Of a stretch of 64,000 nucleotides of DNA, positions 1-12,890 are shown piece after piece. The position numbers were made by a program, and so were the translations under genes. Under the pieces are notes generated by a model that saw only the letters and a list, made by a program, of their open reading frames with translations, did not search any database and was not told the DNA's origin. Numbering within the stretch: position 1 is the first letter of the stretch; each line of letters starts with the position of its first letter. The stretch is from NCBI GenBank assembly GCA_009602725.1, contig WELB01000123.1:35328-99327 (forward strand), given 5' to 3'. The stretch is from Spirogloea muscicola (taxonomy: Eukaryota > Streptophyta > Zygnematophyceae > Spirogloeales > Spirogloeaceae).

Positions 1-59
1 GGCGGTGCTCACGGCGCGGCGGCGGCGAAGGCGCCTGGCAGGCCTCCGCGGCGGCGGCC

Positions 60-2487
60 ATGGCGGCGCGCGTGGTGCCGCTCGTGGCGCTCGGCGCGTG
101 GACGTTCAGGCACATCACGGCGGCCGTGGGGCCGTTCATGGCGCCCATCGCGGCGGAGTGCGGGCGGCGGCACCGGGGCTCGGCGCTGGCGCCCGCGCGC
201 ACCTTCCTCTGCACCATCGTGCCCTTCTTCCAGGAGGGCCTCCAGGGCCACGACGGTCCTCCCATCCTCCCCCACCCTGCTTGCTCTCCACTTGCCGGGC
301 TTGGCCTCGTCGAGCCTGGCAGCACGACCGACTGACGGGTGCAGCGTGCCGCCGCGTGCAGGCTTCCTAGTGTGGGGCACGTTCGTCAGCGCCGGCCAGT
401 CCTTCCTGACGTTCGCTGCAGGTACGTGGGCTCGACATGCTGTCCCAGCTGCCTGCTCAGACTGCTGCGCCGCTGCCAGCAGGAAAGTGTTGCCCTGGCG
501 GCGTCTAGAAGCCTTGTGCAGGGGCACTACTGAGATGCTGGTGCACAAGGAGGAGGGTCGTGCATGACCCTCACCACTGCTGACGCCCGTCAGCCGGTGC
601 TCCCAATTCCCCTTGACCTTCTGCAAACACACTGAGCTTCTGCACGTTGTGCCGCCTCTGTCTGCTCTGTGGCTTGGGTGCAACACAGTGGAGTCGTCCC
701 GTTTGGGCGCGGGGCCCCCGCTCACGTGGCTCCCCGCCTTCGCAGCCCTCTTCCAGGCGCGTCCTGCTCTCTGGCGCTCTGCAGCCGGGCAGCTCTGTTG
801 GCTGGCCCGTCCAGGAAGTGCATGTGCATTTGCATGAGAGCCGCAGAGCTCAAGGAGCTGACATTCTTGCAGAGGCGGCTGCATGTCTCCCAGGTTTTTG
901 GCGTCTCAGTTATTCTGCCGCTGCTGTGGCTCCCTGCTTACTTCCTCTTGGGCGCAGCAGGTGGAGCTTTAGCTGCATATTGCAGCAGTTGCCCTCAGCC
1001 CAGCAGCGACGAATGCAGGCTTGTGCTGTTGCTGCAGTGACGATGAGCCTCGCTCGGCTGGCCAGCAGGAAATCAATAGTCATGCTACAGCTGGATTTTG
1101 GCATCAGACTGTAGCAGTCGGAGGCTGCCCTCATTGGTCATGGGCACGAGTCAGTGCTATCCGTATGCTTGATATCTGGAAGTGAGAGCACACATCGTCA
1201 CGATGTGGACAGATCAGAGGAAAGCGGCGTCTGCAAGCAGGGCAGTCTCTGTGCAGCGGATCGTGGCGATTGCAATTGTGATGTACGTGCAGACCATCTT
1301 CTGCGTCTGCCTCATGCTGCCGTTTGAGACGGACTTGCTCAAGAAGCTGATTGCAGTCTTTCAGGTTGGGTACAGTATAGTCCTGCACATCTTGCTTGCC
1401 TTGAAGATGCTGAAGATGCATGTTGCAGCAGGAGACACACTGAGAGACTTGCTCCTACTCATCGTAATATATGGGTTGCTGTCTCCGAATAGCGTGCTCT
1501 GTGATTGACGAGACATGCATCTGCTTTCGCAGCAGTCAGCGAGCCAAACTCCCGTGCTGACCAACCCCAGATCCGTGCAGATCATTCCTGTGGTGGCTCC
1601 CTTCTTCTGGCTTCCTGCTGCAGTGACAGAACGATCAACCAAGGTGAGGTGTTCGGATGTCCGCATTGTCATGCCGTGCATGTGATTTGCCCAGGCCAGG
1701 CAGTGGTATTAAGCACTTAGTACGTTGGGTTGTCATCGCGTGCAGAATAAGGACCGAGGGCACTCAGCAGTTCTAGCCCTTCACCTCATTCAAGCTGGGG
1801 CCGCCTTGGCTTGGCATGTCGTCGCAGTGCCGTATGCTGGCCTGCTCCACCCCTCAGCTCTGTCCGAGGTATGTGCTGCTACCTCCCGAGGATTTTTCAC
1901 CATTGTCTGCCTTTAGTAATGCATGTCTGAGAAGGCCTATCAGATTATCAGAGCACTTTCATTGAGCATCTTTCTCAAGACTGGCCGTGTAGCCTAAGCT
2001 GGTGGCCTAGGTAGATGGACTAGTTCGTCACACTGTTGGTCGGGTGTTGCCAGGCGTACAACCTTTTCCACAGCCACGAGGGCGGAAGCGCTTGCAAGTA
2101 CTTTCTCCTTGTAGATCTTCTCGTCTTCATAGGTGCCAACTTCTACCAAGGTGAGCCTATTCTAACAACCAGAGTGCCAATTGCCACTGTGGTACCTTGG
2201 GGGTTACACAGATACTCATGGAGCCCACATGGACGACTTGCAAGTGAGGTGGATGCAGGTGTTCATTAACAGCTCCAATGCAGACCTTTATTCTGTAGCA
2301 TTTCTTGACTGCTGACAAAGTCAATTGGCTGCTTGCAGTGCTGCTAGAGCATGGCATACTTGCACTCCTGGTGGTAGCCGCTGGATCGTTAGTTATTGGA
2401 CCTGGGGCGGCCCTATCGCTATACTATGCCTACAGAGAGGCCCAGTTTTTAGCTTTACCCGCAGATGATGCTAAGAAGAGCGACTAG
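60..2487 (+). CDS. Multi-pass membrane protein of unknown family, 8 exons
   Basis: I do not recognise the family. Exons traced by splice signals and phase: 60-255, 362-421, 847-960, 1213-1364, 1533-1643, 1746-1868, 2054-2150 and 2339-2487. They join to 1002 nt, 333 residues, with all phases agreeing. Hydrophobic segments that look like membrane helices are encoded in exon 3 (around SVILPLLWLPAYFLL), exon 4 (VAIAIVMYVQTIFCVC), exon 5 (PVVAPFFWLP), exon 6 (AGAALAWHVVAVPYA), exon 7 (FLLVDLLVFIGANF) and exon 8 (LLVVAAGSLVIGPGAA), so six or more helices. The short C-terminal tail is polar and ends KKSD. The ATG at 60 has a good context, but the frame stays open to the left edge, so a longer N-terminus outside the window is possible. 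No catalytic motif was seen. The gene is followed by an intergenic stretch and the convergent VDAC gene. Confidence 0.7.
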
Positions 2488-3725
2488 ACTAGGAAGCGGA
2501 CTTTCACTCTAGCTAAAATTGGTTGGCACTCGACCAGTTTCACAAGGTGCTGCAATGATGACACGGCTACCGGCACAGCGTCGAAGTTATGGTACAGGAG
2601 CAACAGCCAGTGTGCTAGAGCTACATATTCTGGGCTAATTGTCTCACACTTGCAAAGCCTGCAGATGCCTGAGACCACGTGTGTCGACACATGTGGTCAG
2701 TGAAGCACAGTGAGGTGATGCTAGTACCCAGCTGCACACAAGCTTGTCAATGAATGTTGATGATGTTCCGGCTCTGCTTCCTCCTGATGTTGCTCCTGTC
2801 GTTCACGTCCAGTTGCCCCTGCTTCTTGTCTCCTCCACTCTTGTCTCCTCCACTCAGAGTCCTCCGACGGACGTTTCCCTTTCTCTGAAAGACCAGTAGA
2901 CCACCCTTGTCTCAACAGGTCAGATGCAGATCCCTCATGACAGCACACAGATGCCGACCTCACACCGAGATCAGTTACACTGTCACACAGACAGTACGGG
3001 CTCTGCCTGGCCACATACAGAGCCGCATCCTTGGTGGGTGGCAGCCACAGCTAGAGCGCACAGATCAGCACAGTTGGTTAACCGGTTGAATAGCAGCCAT
3101 GCTCAGGGCGCACAAAGCAGTGCAACTGTCACATAGACAGCTCAAGCTCCGCCTGGCTGTACATAGAGCGTACCCAAGGTGGATAGCAGCCACTGCTAGG
3201 GCGCACAGAGCGACACGATCGCCCCAGGAATGAAACTGGACCGATGTACCGGGACCTCCCTTTTACAGAAGGCTCCCACGGCCCAATGACTGGATCCGAT
3301 GGTAACTCAATTCGACCCGCTGAAGCACATAACTACTACATTCAACAATTTCCAAAGGCACTGTAAGGAGAACACAGCGAGGTGAAAACTGCGGGATTGA
3401 GGCCAAAGTCACTGTGAGGAGGACACAGTAAGGTGTACACTGCGGGATTGAGGCCAACAGTCCTAGGTTGCACAAATGGCAGGCCAACATAACAGAGCAT
3501 CAGATGCAGCCTCGAACTTTTTGCAGAAATTTTAGCCAGCAGCCATGGCCAGAAGCTTGACTCAGGTCAGCTCTAGTTTGCTACTTAGGTCTACAGGCAT
3601 ATCATGTGCGATCAGTGCTCTCAATGCAAGTGGTGCTCTTTGTAAGTGTCATTTAGCACCACATTCCAACTTAAGAGGAAAGCATGAAGTAAGAGTGAAG
3701 AGCTTGCATCTTGTAAGGGAAGCTC
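2488..3725. other. Intergenic region with imperfect tandem repeats
   Basis: This gap lies between two convergent genes and should hold both 3' UTRs. Two repeat blocks are visible. An imperfect pair of about 148 bp begins at 2980 (tgtcacacagacag) and again at 3128 (tgtcacatagacag). A tighter pair of period about 51 bp runs 3359-3409 and 3410-3460 and shares the core actgcgggattgaggcca. No coding potential was found. Confidence 0.6.
3359..3460. repeat. Tandem duplication, period about 51 bp
   Basis: There are two adjacent copies, both containing cactgt, gaggtg or aaggtg, and actgcgggattgaggcca. They differ at several positions, so the duplication is not recent. It lies downstream of the VDAC stop codon. 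Confidence 0.65.
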
Positions 3726-6361
3726 TTAAGCAACCAATGCCAGAGCAACACCAACTTTGGGCTCAGCTTGCTTCTCCTTCTTTGTATCAAGCTCTGCCGA
3801 TATCGTGACAGTGGACAATGGCCGAAACTCATGCTGGACAAGTGCTCCGAAAATGCCGCGGTTGTCCATCCGAGCCTGCAACCAAGTATGTGTGGTATGA
3901 AGCTTGCAGCTCAAGAAATTCGTCTTATCGGGGTCACATTGAGCAAAGCTTTCATGCATGCATAGCGCCCCTGATGAGTATTACTGATAGCACAATCAAC
4001 GGCACCAAAGCAACAGTGCTACGACCACTGATTCAAAGCTAGGACGGACAAAATTTTCAAACATTGATAAATCTAAGCGCTCTGCCCAGCTCTAAGAGTT
4101 TGCCCAGCTTAAGGTTGAGTAACGGGAATTGGCACCGACCTTGAGAGTAGTAAGGGGGTCCATCTTGTATGAGCCCCCCAAAGTGGCCATGGTACTGTCA
4201 TTCTGCTTGAGATTGTGCTGAAGGTGGAGCGCAACCTGGAGCTGTGGGTCCACTGCCTGTACGTAGTAGGCATCTACTGTGGAGCCATCCATGAGGTCCA
4301 GCGTTGCTGCAGTGTTGAAACTCTCACTAGCAACACCAGCACCTGCACAGGTCATTCACCAGATAAGCCACAAGGTACTCATCAGCACCCCACATTGTGC
4401 CTTTTCGACTTCTGGCACAAGGTTTCTGGTGACAACTGGAGGCCTATGTTGCACAAATTTGTTGTGATGCCTACATCTGACCGAAAATATGAACCCTAAT
4501 GGATCACTCCTGCCAGGTGCAGGACAAGATGACTCGCCTGCATTGAACTTTGTCAATTCGTTCTTCTCCCAGTCAAAACCGGCAATTCCACCTATGGAGA
4601 GACCACCTCCACCAAAGGTTGCTGATATATCTGTTCCTGGATGTGATGTCAGCTTGTGGACGGTGCCAGTCAAAGCAGCCACAGGGTTCCGGTAGAAGAT
4701 CTCAGCTTTGCCATTGGCCACCTCTGGTAGGGATGCCGTCAGAGTTGCCTTTACACCAGGAGCAAGGTCCTCCCAGGTGACAGTGGTCTGGACACACAAG
4801 GGCAGCAGATTCAAGCATATCAGAAATGGATCCAGGTTAGTGTATCTCACAGCACTGCAACTCTAACAAGCTTTGGCAAGTGCATTGTGAAGGAGCTAAA
4901 TGTGAGCGTGTCTTCATGTGAGATCCGAATACAACAATATCTGTTCTGAGTGAGAGCGTGCTCAACCTGCAGCTGATTTGCTGTACCGGCATTGAATTCC
5001 GTCTTTATGCCTTTCCTGCCATGCCCATATACTGGGTGAGTGTGCTGTAAAATGTGCACTGGGACCAAGACCTGCAGCTACGGGAGATCTAGTAATTATA
5101 TCTCATCTCCTCTTCAGTGATGGTAGTAATCGGGTTGCTCAGCTATGAGAAGGTCATCTGAACACTCTAAGCTCCCTGTGTAATGACAGGGATGGAAGCT
5201 TGACATTACGCTGGCTGCATGCTCGTGGTGATACTGCCGATGAAAGTATCATCGACCTTTGTACCCATTGTCGTAAAAACCACGCCCTGGAGATACAGGG
5301 GGACATCCTGTCAATGGTGGCACATGACGGCAACACAACATACCAGCAGGTCCAGTCTCCAAGCACAGGACACAGGCTTCTGCACCTTCACAACAGCTCA
5401 GGAGGAGAGGAGCTGACCAGCCTCGGCCAGCTCTAAGCATAGTAGACAGAGGCTTGCAAATGCCACTGGCACGTTTTCACTTGCTACCTCCTTGTGCTTG
5501 TAAAAGAGAGCAAGTTGGTTTGGCCAGAGGTTGGATCGACCATCGTGACACACATGACAATGCCGCAAGATGGATGGCAAGAGCAAGGAGTACAGAAGGT
5601 GTAGTCTGACCTGGGGGGTGGTTGTCGTTAGCAGGAACATATGACCAGCTGTGAACCCTTGGGTTAGCAAGTCCTTGGCCGGCTTCCCCAGCTCGGTGTA
5701 AAACTCGGGGCCTTGCGCAGGGCTGTTCCCGAGCGAGTCCGCGATTGGGGCGTATGGCCGATTGTAGTGGCCTGCAGGTGCACCATACATGCATACAGCC
5801 ATCAACATCCCCGAGGCTCGCTGGCTTGGAACAAGCCCCATTCAAGCAAGCATCGACTTCGAGAGACTTCATTACTTGTTGCTGAGAGGACCGCCAGCAA
5901 CGACTTTATGTCGTGCACTTCACGTGCAAGTGCCAAACGGCCCTCTGTGTGCCGGCTGCTGCAGCAGGAGCTCCTCTTCCGGGCTGGCTATGTGGAGGGG
6001 CTCTTGCGACTGGAGCAGCTTGTGCAGCTGCTCCGAGCCTTGTGCCACTGACTGTGGGCTGCAACTGAGGAGCTCCAGAAACCTCCTTCCCATGCATTCC
6101 CCGGACCTGCCCCGAGCGGGCGAGTTGACGACCTGGTCTCCACCACCAAAAGCTCTAGAGCGGTGTTCCTGTGCCAGCCCGCTGGGCCTTGGCAGAGGGC
6201 ATGCAGGGCCGGGGCTCTTCACCTGGATACTGCCTTTTGATGGCTGGCCCGAAGCTGGCCTCCTCCGTGGGGTCCGACGGGAGGCCCCTCTGCGTGCCGT
6301 CGAAGGTCCACCGGGTCGCCGCCGGGCGGTCATCAGCAGCCCGTGCCACGCGGTTGCCCAT
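3726..6361 (-). CDS. VDAC: Voltage-dependent anion channel (mitochondrial porin), 7 exons, with N-terminal extension
   Basis: This is a beta-barrel porin of the outer mitochondrial membrane that carries metabolites and ions. Exons (minus strand): 6361-6223, 5771-5611, 5286-5210, 5015-4967, 4787-4538, 4342-4140 and 3875-3726. They total 1029 nt, 342 residues, with every phase agreeing. Family signatures are GPEFYTELGKPAKDLL near the usual N-terminus, FTTMGTKVDDTF, TVTWEDLAPGVKA, DPLTTLKARMDN, ALVQHEFRP and the C-terminal KVGVALALVA. Known VDACs have about 275-285 residues; this model adds about 60 residues in front, encoded by exon 1 and the start of exon 2 and rich in Arg, Pro and Gly. The intron after exon 5 appears to use a GC donor (GCAG then gcgagt), the only choice that keeps the frame. 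A shorter product starting at Met codons near 5790 would need no first exon. The porin identity is secure; the extension is inference. Confidence 0.87.
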
Positions 6362-7940
6362 GTCGCCCCGCCGCCGCGGCNCAGGAGCTCATCCCGTCAT
6401 CTTTGACGGCGAGCCGGCCGGCCAGGCAGCGGGGCCGGGGGCCCGGCCGGGCCCGGCGCGTGACGGGCGCCGTTTGCCTCGCCTCCGCCGTTTGCCGCGG
6501 CCGCCACCATGCACCGGGGGGGAGGGGCGCGCCGCCACGTGGCGGGTGCGGGCCGGGCCCTCGGATGCACGCCACGTGTCCACCGCTACACGCGGCGCCC
6601 TGGCGTTGCGCCTCGGGGCCGGGGCGGCACTGCTGACATGGCATGGGGGCCCCCCCTGCCTCCTGGGCGACCCGCACCGCCGGTGTTGCCGCTGTGGACC
6701 CTTGTCCACTCTTTCTGGGCTGGCTTCCATCGCCAAAGCACGAAGTACCATGTCGGATGACCACTCACTAACCTCGAGTTTTCGCAGGCCTCCGCCCTTC
6801 TGTCAGTGTGCTTGCCTTGGTACTCGGGCCACTCTGGCATACTTGGCCACTCGGGCCCTCCATCACTCAGCACACACACCACACTCCTTGGAAGACCTAC
6901 GTCTTCCCTCTCTTCTTGGAAGACCTGCCCTCCATCACTCAGCACACACCACACTCCTTGGAAGACCTACGTCTTCCCTCTCTTCTGGGATGGCTTTCCA
7001 CAGCCCTCGCCCCTCTTCACGGAGAGCAAATTTGTGTTCCTGGCGCCTTCCGGCCCTTTCGGATATTGTTCGTTCCTTTGGGCTAGCCTCTCACAGCCAT
7101 TGCCTCAGACTCACTTGAAAGAGCATCTGGTTTTGCTTTTGGGAAAACCACTTCTCACTGCTGCTCGCATTTCCTGCTTTCGAGTTGAAAGAAACGTACA
7201 GCTTCTTCCATGTAAGGCAATGGCTGTGAGAGGCCAGATCAGATGGAATGAAGAAGAAAGCATCTGAGGCCCTTGTCTCAACGACCCCCTCCTTTCCCGT
7301 GCATTCTTTTGTGGGCTGGCTTGCAATAGCCCTCGCCCCCGTTTAGAAGAGCTGCTTCTTCCTCCCTCCCTCCGCCAAAGCGATAGGCCACTCCTCGTCC
7401 AATCCTGATGGTCTGTTTTTTCTGACTTGCGGCTACTGACTAGCGATCACGAAGCAGGCATCCTGAGTGTCCTCTTCGCTCTCCGACTCCTCTGCACACT
7501 GTTCACTTCTTGTGCGCTGGCTTTCACAGCCCTCGCCCGTTTGGGAGAAGCTGCTTCTTATAGGCTCGCCTTCCACTCCCACCGGCCCCTAACAAAAAGC
7601 CGTCTTTTTTGCATCTTGGACCTTACCCCCTGGCTTGCCCACTCATTGTGGACTGGCCTTCTTCCCCTTCTAAAGAGCTGCTATGATTGACACCCTCTGC
7701 CACCTTCTACACGAGCTCCTCTCCTCGTTTCTCCTCCCCTTCTTCCTCCTGTGGCACGCTGAGGTGCAGCTTGGGAGGTCCCTCGGCCACCATCCGCTTT
7801 GGTGCCCACATCGCAGCAGCAAGCTGCTGGCGCCACACGGGGTCTGGCTATGGGCAGTCTGCCTGCGAGCAGCGTGCCCGCTGCAAGGAGGCTGCCCGAG
7901 GGACCTCCCACTCTGCCCAGCACCAGCAATCAGCCTGCTG
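6362..7940. repeat. GC-rich promoter region and decayed LINE 3' ends
   Basis: 6362-6650 is very GC-rich with an N at 6381 and probably includes the VDAC promoter. From 6690 there are repeated diverged pieces of the LINE 3' end found elsewhere in the window: gggctggctt or close variants at about 6716, 7078, 7312 and 7517, often followed by cagcc and gaagagctgc. A 68-72 bp tandem duplication lies at about 6855-6992 (caccacactccttggaagac in both copies). A decayed ORF-end motif reading SDLRLLT is at 7431-7451. No host gene was seen. Confidence 0.55.
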
Positions 7941-10900
7941 CTACGACCATCTGATGACTGCTGCCCCGCTTGCCGGCTTGGACGCAAAGACACAGGCGTC
8001 TAAGCTGGAAGCCTCGATCCTCCAGCTCTTCACCCTTGGCGCGTAGTAGTTATCCTGTCAACTCCACAGGTGACAGGAGGTGACCCATTAGCGGGAGCCA
8101 TGGTGAAGCAGCACGAAGCAAAAGCATCATCAGCCTCGGGAAAAGATGAGAACCATCTGCACTAGGAGCCACCTGGGACACCAACATGCTATTTGGACCC
8201 CTTGAACGACCTACAGAAAATGTGTCTGACTCATACTGCTCTATTCAGAGGGTTCTGAAGGACAAGATACATGTGCATTCGATGGGCTCAAGCGTGCAGG
8301 GTGGGGAGCTGCTCGAGTCATGCCAGTAGACAAGGCCAAGGCCAGCAAATGCTCGTCACCAAATTTCCATTGTCCTACATTCTGCAAACAGCCTGGCTCC
8401 GCAGAAACCCGACTTTCAACCGGGTCTGATAGTATACCTTCAATGCTTGTATGAAAGAAGCAGCCTGGTTGTCTGGCACGAGAGAAACGGTGCAACCACC
8501 CCACCCAGCGCCGGTCAGGCGAGCCCCCAAAGCCCCATTGGCATTGCAGATGGCCACCAACTCCTCAAGCTCAGGACAGCTGGCAAAAGACCAGAATGTA
8601 ACAAGTTCACACAAGCCATGCAGCCTGAATTGAGACCCAAATCTGAAGTCACATACGCTCAGGTTGTGCATGCACCTCTGGCAGCTCAAGGATATGGAAG
8701 GTTCTGTGAGCTGAATCTCTCAATTTCAAGAATGCCTCCAGGGAGGCATTCTTGGCTCTGAGAGAGTGCCATCTGCATTACGACTCATTATGGGGGTACT
8801 TATGTATACGCACCTGCACTCATAGTATGTACTGCAGCTGTGGTGACTTTCATTCATCAAGGCTCCAAGCCTGCTCAAGACAACATCTGCATCACTGCAA
8901 TAAGAAGAGCCACTACTCAAATTTTCATACATACAAAGTAGAGGCCTCTAGCTTTGTGTGTGTCAGAAGCACCATGCAGATGTGCTCCAATGAGGGCAGC
9001 TTCTTGCAGCAGATTACAATGTGACCATGATATAAAGAGGGGCTTCATCCCACCACTACACCCTGACTATTGACTATATGTGGCTCAGATAATGCGAGTA
9101 AAGGGAGTCACCAAGCTGATAGAAACAAGCTGATGGTTAAGAAACATAATAATTCGAGCCTACTCACCATGCCCCAAATTGATGTGTGGCAGCCACTTCT
9201 TTAAACTGGAGGACTCTTCTAGCTTCCGAGTAAACGTGAACGCTCCTCTTGTTTTTGGAACAGCCGACAGAAAGGAAATGCCACGTCACATGTTGTTGGC
9301 AGTACAAGGCATGGCACCTGACAGTCACTGCTTGTGAGAGGACAGCGATTGTGACTTTCCCTGATGAGGTTTCTAGCACACTGCTCTGATGGAGATGGTC
9401 ATATTGTGCAAAATAATGCAGGATACTTCTGTCATGGACTGACAGGATGAGTGCAGTGTAAATGGACCTGCCAAGTTACTACCAGCTCACCTGAAGCAGC
9501 TTGAAGCTCTCGGCTACCTTCAGAACGGCCAAGGAAGTAGGAGACTCCTGAAAGAGTTCTTGCAGTGATGCCTCCAGCACCTTCTCGATCTCCTCGCGCA
9601 TGTAAGGAGCTTCATGCAAGGTCTTCTCAACCGCTGGAATAGGACCATCTAGCTCCAATGACTCGGATGTGGCTGTGCATAAGGACTCAACATCCCCAAG
9701 CGTCTTGACTGTTCGCGCCTGCTCAACTGGCATGCCGAGCTGAGCAGCCAAAACCATCTGCCATGTAAACACGCTGAGTCTAAGAACCAAGTGGTCAACT
9801 GACATTCAGCTCCAAACATCTTCAGCTGACCATAAAAGCGCCACCACTTACATGATGCAGGGGCTCCACTTAGTGGAGGCTCCTATCTACTTATGCACCC
9901 AGAGCATTCTGCAGGCTCACTGGCAAGTGCATGCCTTACAGCTGCTAGACGGCACTCCACAACACGGTTATTGTAGTTTGTCGCAGCTGTTTCAGCTTTG
10001 TTGGACTCTGTCAGAGAGTCTGCTATGATGAAAGACCCGCCCTCTGGCAGAAGAACATCTGTTGCTCTTATGGGATTGAAGTCAATGAGCTTGGCGACTC
10101 CTGGCCTGGCCATCACTGAGATCGCCTGCTCATTGCGAGAAGACCTGGTCATGGTCAATGTTTGGTGGATTTGTTTACTACTGCAAGAGCATCAGGGTGC
10201 TTTTCGCTGACCAGCACGCCCAGTATATGGTGTGAGCAAAGTGTTCGTGAGTGGCAGAGGGCTTATTACAAAGCACCTGATCCATGCCACCAGACTGCGT
10301 GCCAATGTGCCGCTCACATTTGCAGGTGAACTCTGCCACATCAGACTGGCAGCCCAAGATTGATGACGCCGTAAGCAGGCAATCATCAGCTGATCAAGTC
10401 TGCAATCTCCGAAGTATTCTACAGGCCAATTACAATCTACACAACTATCTGCACATAGAGGGACCATTTTCAGATGTCACAAAATGATGACATTACTTGT
10501 ATATCTTCAGGTACAGCAAGGACGTGTTCTGCTAGTGCTGCAAGGTCGACACACCTTTGACGCGCTAAGGCCCAGGGCGGCCATAACAGCGATGGCTGAC
10601 GAGCATACAAGGGCAGCGGAGCTGGACAGGCCAGCTCCTGCACATCCAATGAAGGGCCAGTCAAGGGGTCAAGATTAGTTGACAGCATGCATGTTCCTTA
10701 TATTGAAGCCTTGAGTAGGATGGAGCCTGATTCTCAAAGAAAGCAACCAAATCTACAATATAGGACACAAATAGATGCTCATGCAGCTCACCGGTGGGCA
10801 CCCTGCCATCAACCACAACTCTTAAGCTGGAATGTGGAGGATGCGGTTGTCCCTGGTCTGCAAGATACTCAAAGACGCCCTTGTACCTGTGCTGACAGCA

Positions 10901-11964
10901 TCAAAGCACCGCATCAAAGCACCATGCAGTCAGTAATCAAAACATGCAGTGCACACAAATTTGACTGCTGCCATTGGAGGAGCCAATGCAAGCTGAGCGA
11001 CTTTGACTTGCGCCTGTCTATGCATACAACTTCAGACGCTCAGCACCGCTGCTGTTGACCGAACATAAGCTCACCCGCAGAGAAAGTAGTTGGCCCAGAT
11101 ATGGTCTGCCGAATTCACCTCCTGCACAGACACGTCAACTCATTGTCTACTTCACTCTTGGCGTTTTCTTTGCATAAGATAGAAACGAGCCACACTCTGT
11201 TTGGTTGTTAGCAGCAAGCTCACAAGCTGCCGGGTGAAGCGTCACAAGTGCCTCAGGCCCTCCAGAAGCTGCTCGACTATCAGGTTGAGTTGGTTGTGAC
11301 AGGCACCTGAGCTGGGTCGACGGAGTACCGGACCGTTGGGTACTTGGAGGCGTTCATGTTGGCGACCGTCAGCAGTGGGAGGGCGTTACTCGCTGTGGTC
11401 CCGTCCGCCTTGCCTATCGCCACCACGGTGTCCTGACGGATGGCCATTGGCAGCACGGAGTATCCCTCATAGTCAATGTGCTCACCGATGAGATTCACCC
11501 GGCCTGTTCACACAAACCGGAAATAGTCACCAGGCTGCGCTGTACATACCAACACTTGCCTCAGAGGCCTCGCCGCACCGTTTCAGTCGCGCACGAAGGA
11601 AAAACCACTTCGAGGAGAGCGCCGCTCATTGAGGACTGCAGGCCTCCCCAAGACAGGTGGCTGGAATGGAATGGAGACTCCTGGAAAACGCCGTCGCCAG
11701 ACGGTGCAGGACACTTGCGAGCGGCCCAAGCATGACGATAGTTTGGGCTCTGCAGGCTGCGGCTGCGGAGCACAGCGGCTCACCGGGCGCACGAGCGAAG
11801 TACTGCGGCGGCCGCCCAAAGAGGCGCTCGAATTCCGTGGCAATGGCGTCGTAACGCGCGCGGGCCTTGGCGAGGTCTTCCACGCCCTCGTACACCGACT
11901 GCAGGTCGCCGTGCACAGGAACGGCATCCGTCTTCGCCTCTGCCAGGGCCAGCACGGCCGCCAT
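7941..11964 (-). CDS. GALK: Galactokinase, 12 exons
   Basis: GHMP-family sugar kinase that phosphorylates galactose at C1 with ATP, the first step of the Leloir pathway, probably cytosolic. Exons (minus): 11964-11784, 11503-11307, 11121-11075, 10886-10792, 10637-10555, 10345-10277, 10125-9940, 9757-9491, 9247-9168, 8894-8814, 8579-8438 and 8054-7941. They total 1542 nt, 513 residues, close to plant galactokinases. Motifs in order: galactokinase signature [25 protein letters not shown]-binding motif [56 protein letters not shown]-terminal [11 protein letters not shown]. The acceptor of exon 9 (an AAG without a pyrimidine tract) is the weakest junction. The start is the only upstream ATG before the first conserved block. 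Confidence 0.93.
8727..8754. repeat. Perfect 13-bp inverted repeat in a galactokinase intron
   Basis: The left arm caagaatgcctcc (8727-8739) and right arm ggaggcattcttg (8742-8754) pair perfectly around a two-base spacer. The hairpin lies in the intron between exons 10 and 11 of the galactokinase gene. It might be a small transposon remnant or a structured intron element; nothing shows which. Confidence 0.7.
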
Positions 11965-12890
11965 GGCCGCCGGCGCGCAGGCGCCGTGACCAGGTAGGGG
12001 CGGGGCAGGCGCGAAGTTTGTGGGGGGGTGGCAGCGGGCGTCGCTAACCCTCCGCTAACCTCGTGGACCGGCGAGCCGACATGGCGCCGCTGAGAGAAGC
12101 CCTGTCCCAACAGGCTATTGCCACCAGCAGGCTGCGACGGGAAAGTAACAGCTCTTCCTACGTAAGGCGTATGGCAGTCCGAGGCCAGCCCAAAGGAATG
12201 GACAAGGCCGCTTATGAAGTAGCTCATCCCACTAGAAGCAACAGCTCATTCAAGGTAAGGCGATGGCTGTGGAAAACCAGCCCACCAAAGATAGACTCAG
12301 GTCCGAAGACATATGAGCTCTTTCAGAAGGGGGCGAGAGCTGCGGAACGCCAGCCCAAAAAGAGTGGACAAGGCCCGAAGGGCCAGGAGGCGCTTAATGA
12401 CACAGCTATGCAGAGCTGTTGTGTATGCAAGTACGTCACAGGATGGTGGCTTAGTAACCCCTACTTAGCAGCCGCAACTCAGCAACGAGAGGTAGGCCAA
12501 AGCATGCCAGTACACTGTTTGTAGTGACCTTGTTCAGACCTTGCTCATTTCATTCTGGCTGGCCTCTCACTGCCATCGCCCTTACTTGAAATGTCTATCC
12601 TCTTTCTTCGTTGGTAAGAAGAACAAGGGAAATCAAAGAGGGGCTATGCTAAGAAGAAGAGGCAATCTTGTGCAGAGGCGAGGCTGTGAGAAGCCAGCCC
12701 ACATAAGCACGAGCAGGGTCCAAAGAAGTCGGAGAAGCTACAAGGATTGGACATTCGCTGGGGGCATAGTTCCAACATGAAAGCGAGAAACCCCTTGGCA
12801 CAACCAGATATCCATCGAGTGCCCACGAGCAGGCCGCGCTTTGGCTGCTCTGGGTCTCGTTAGGGTGCCTCTTCTCCAGCTGCAAATTAC

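Noticed and set aside
8241-8504. Galactokinase ending at the stop near 8241
   Set aside because: The conserved C-terminus ([11 protein letters not shown]) is encoded by a further exon at 8054-7941, joined in phase from a donor at 8438.
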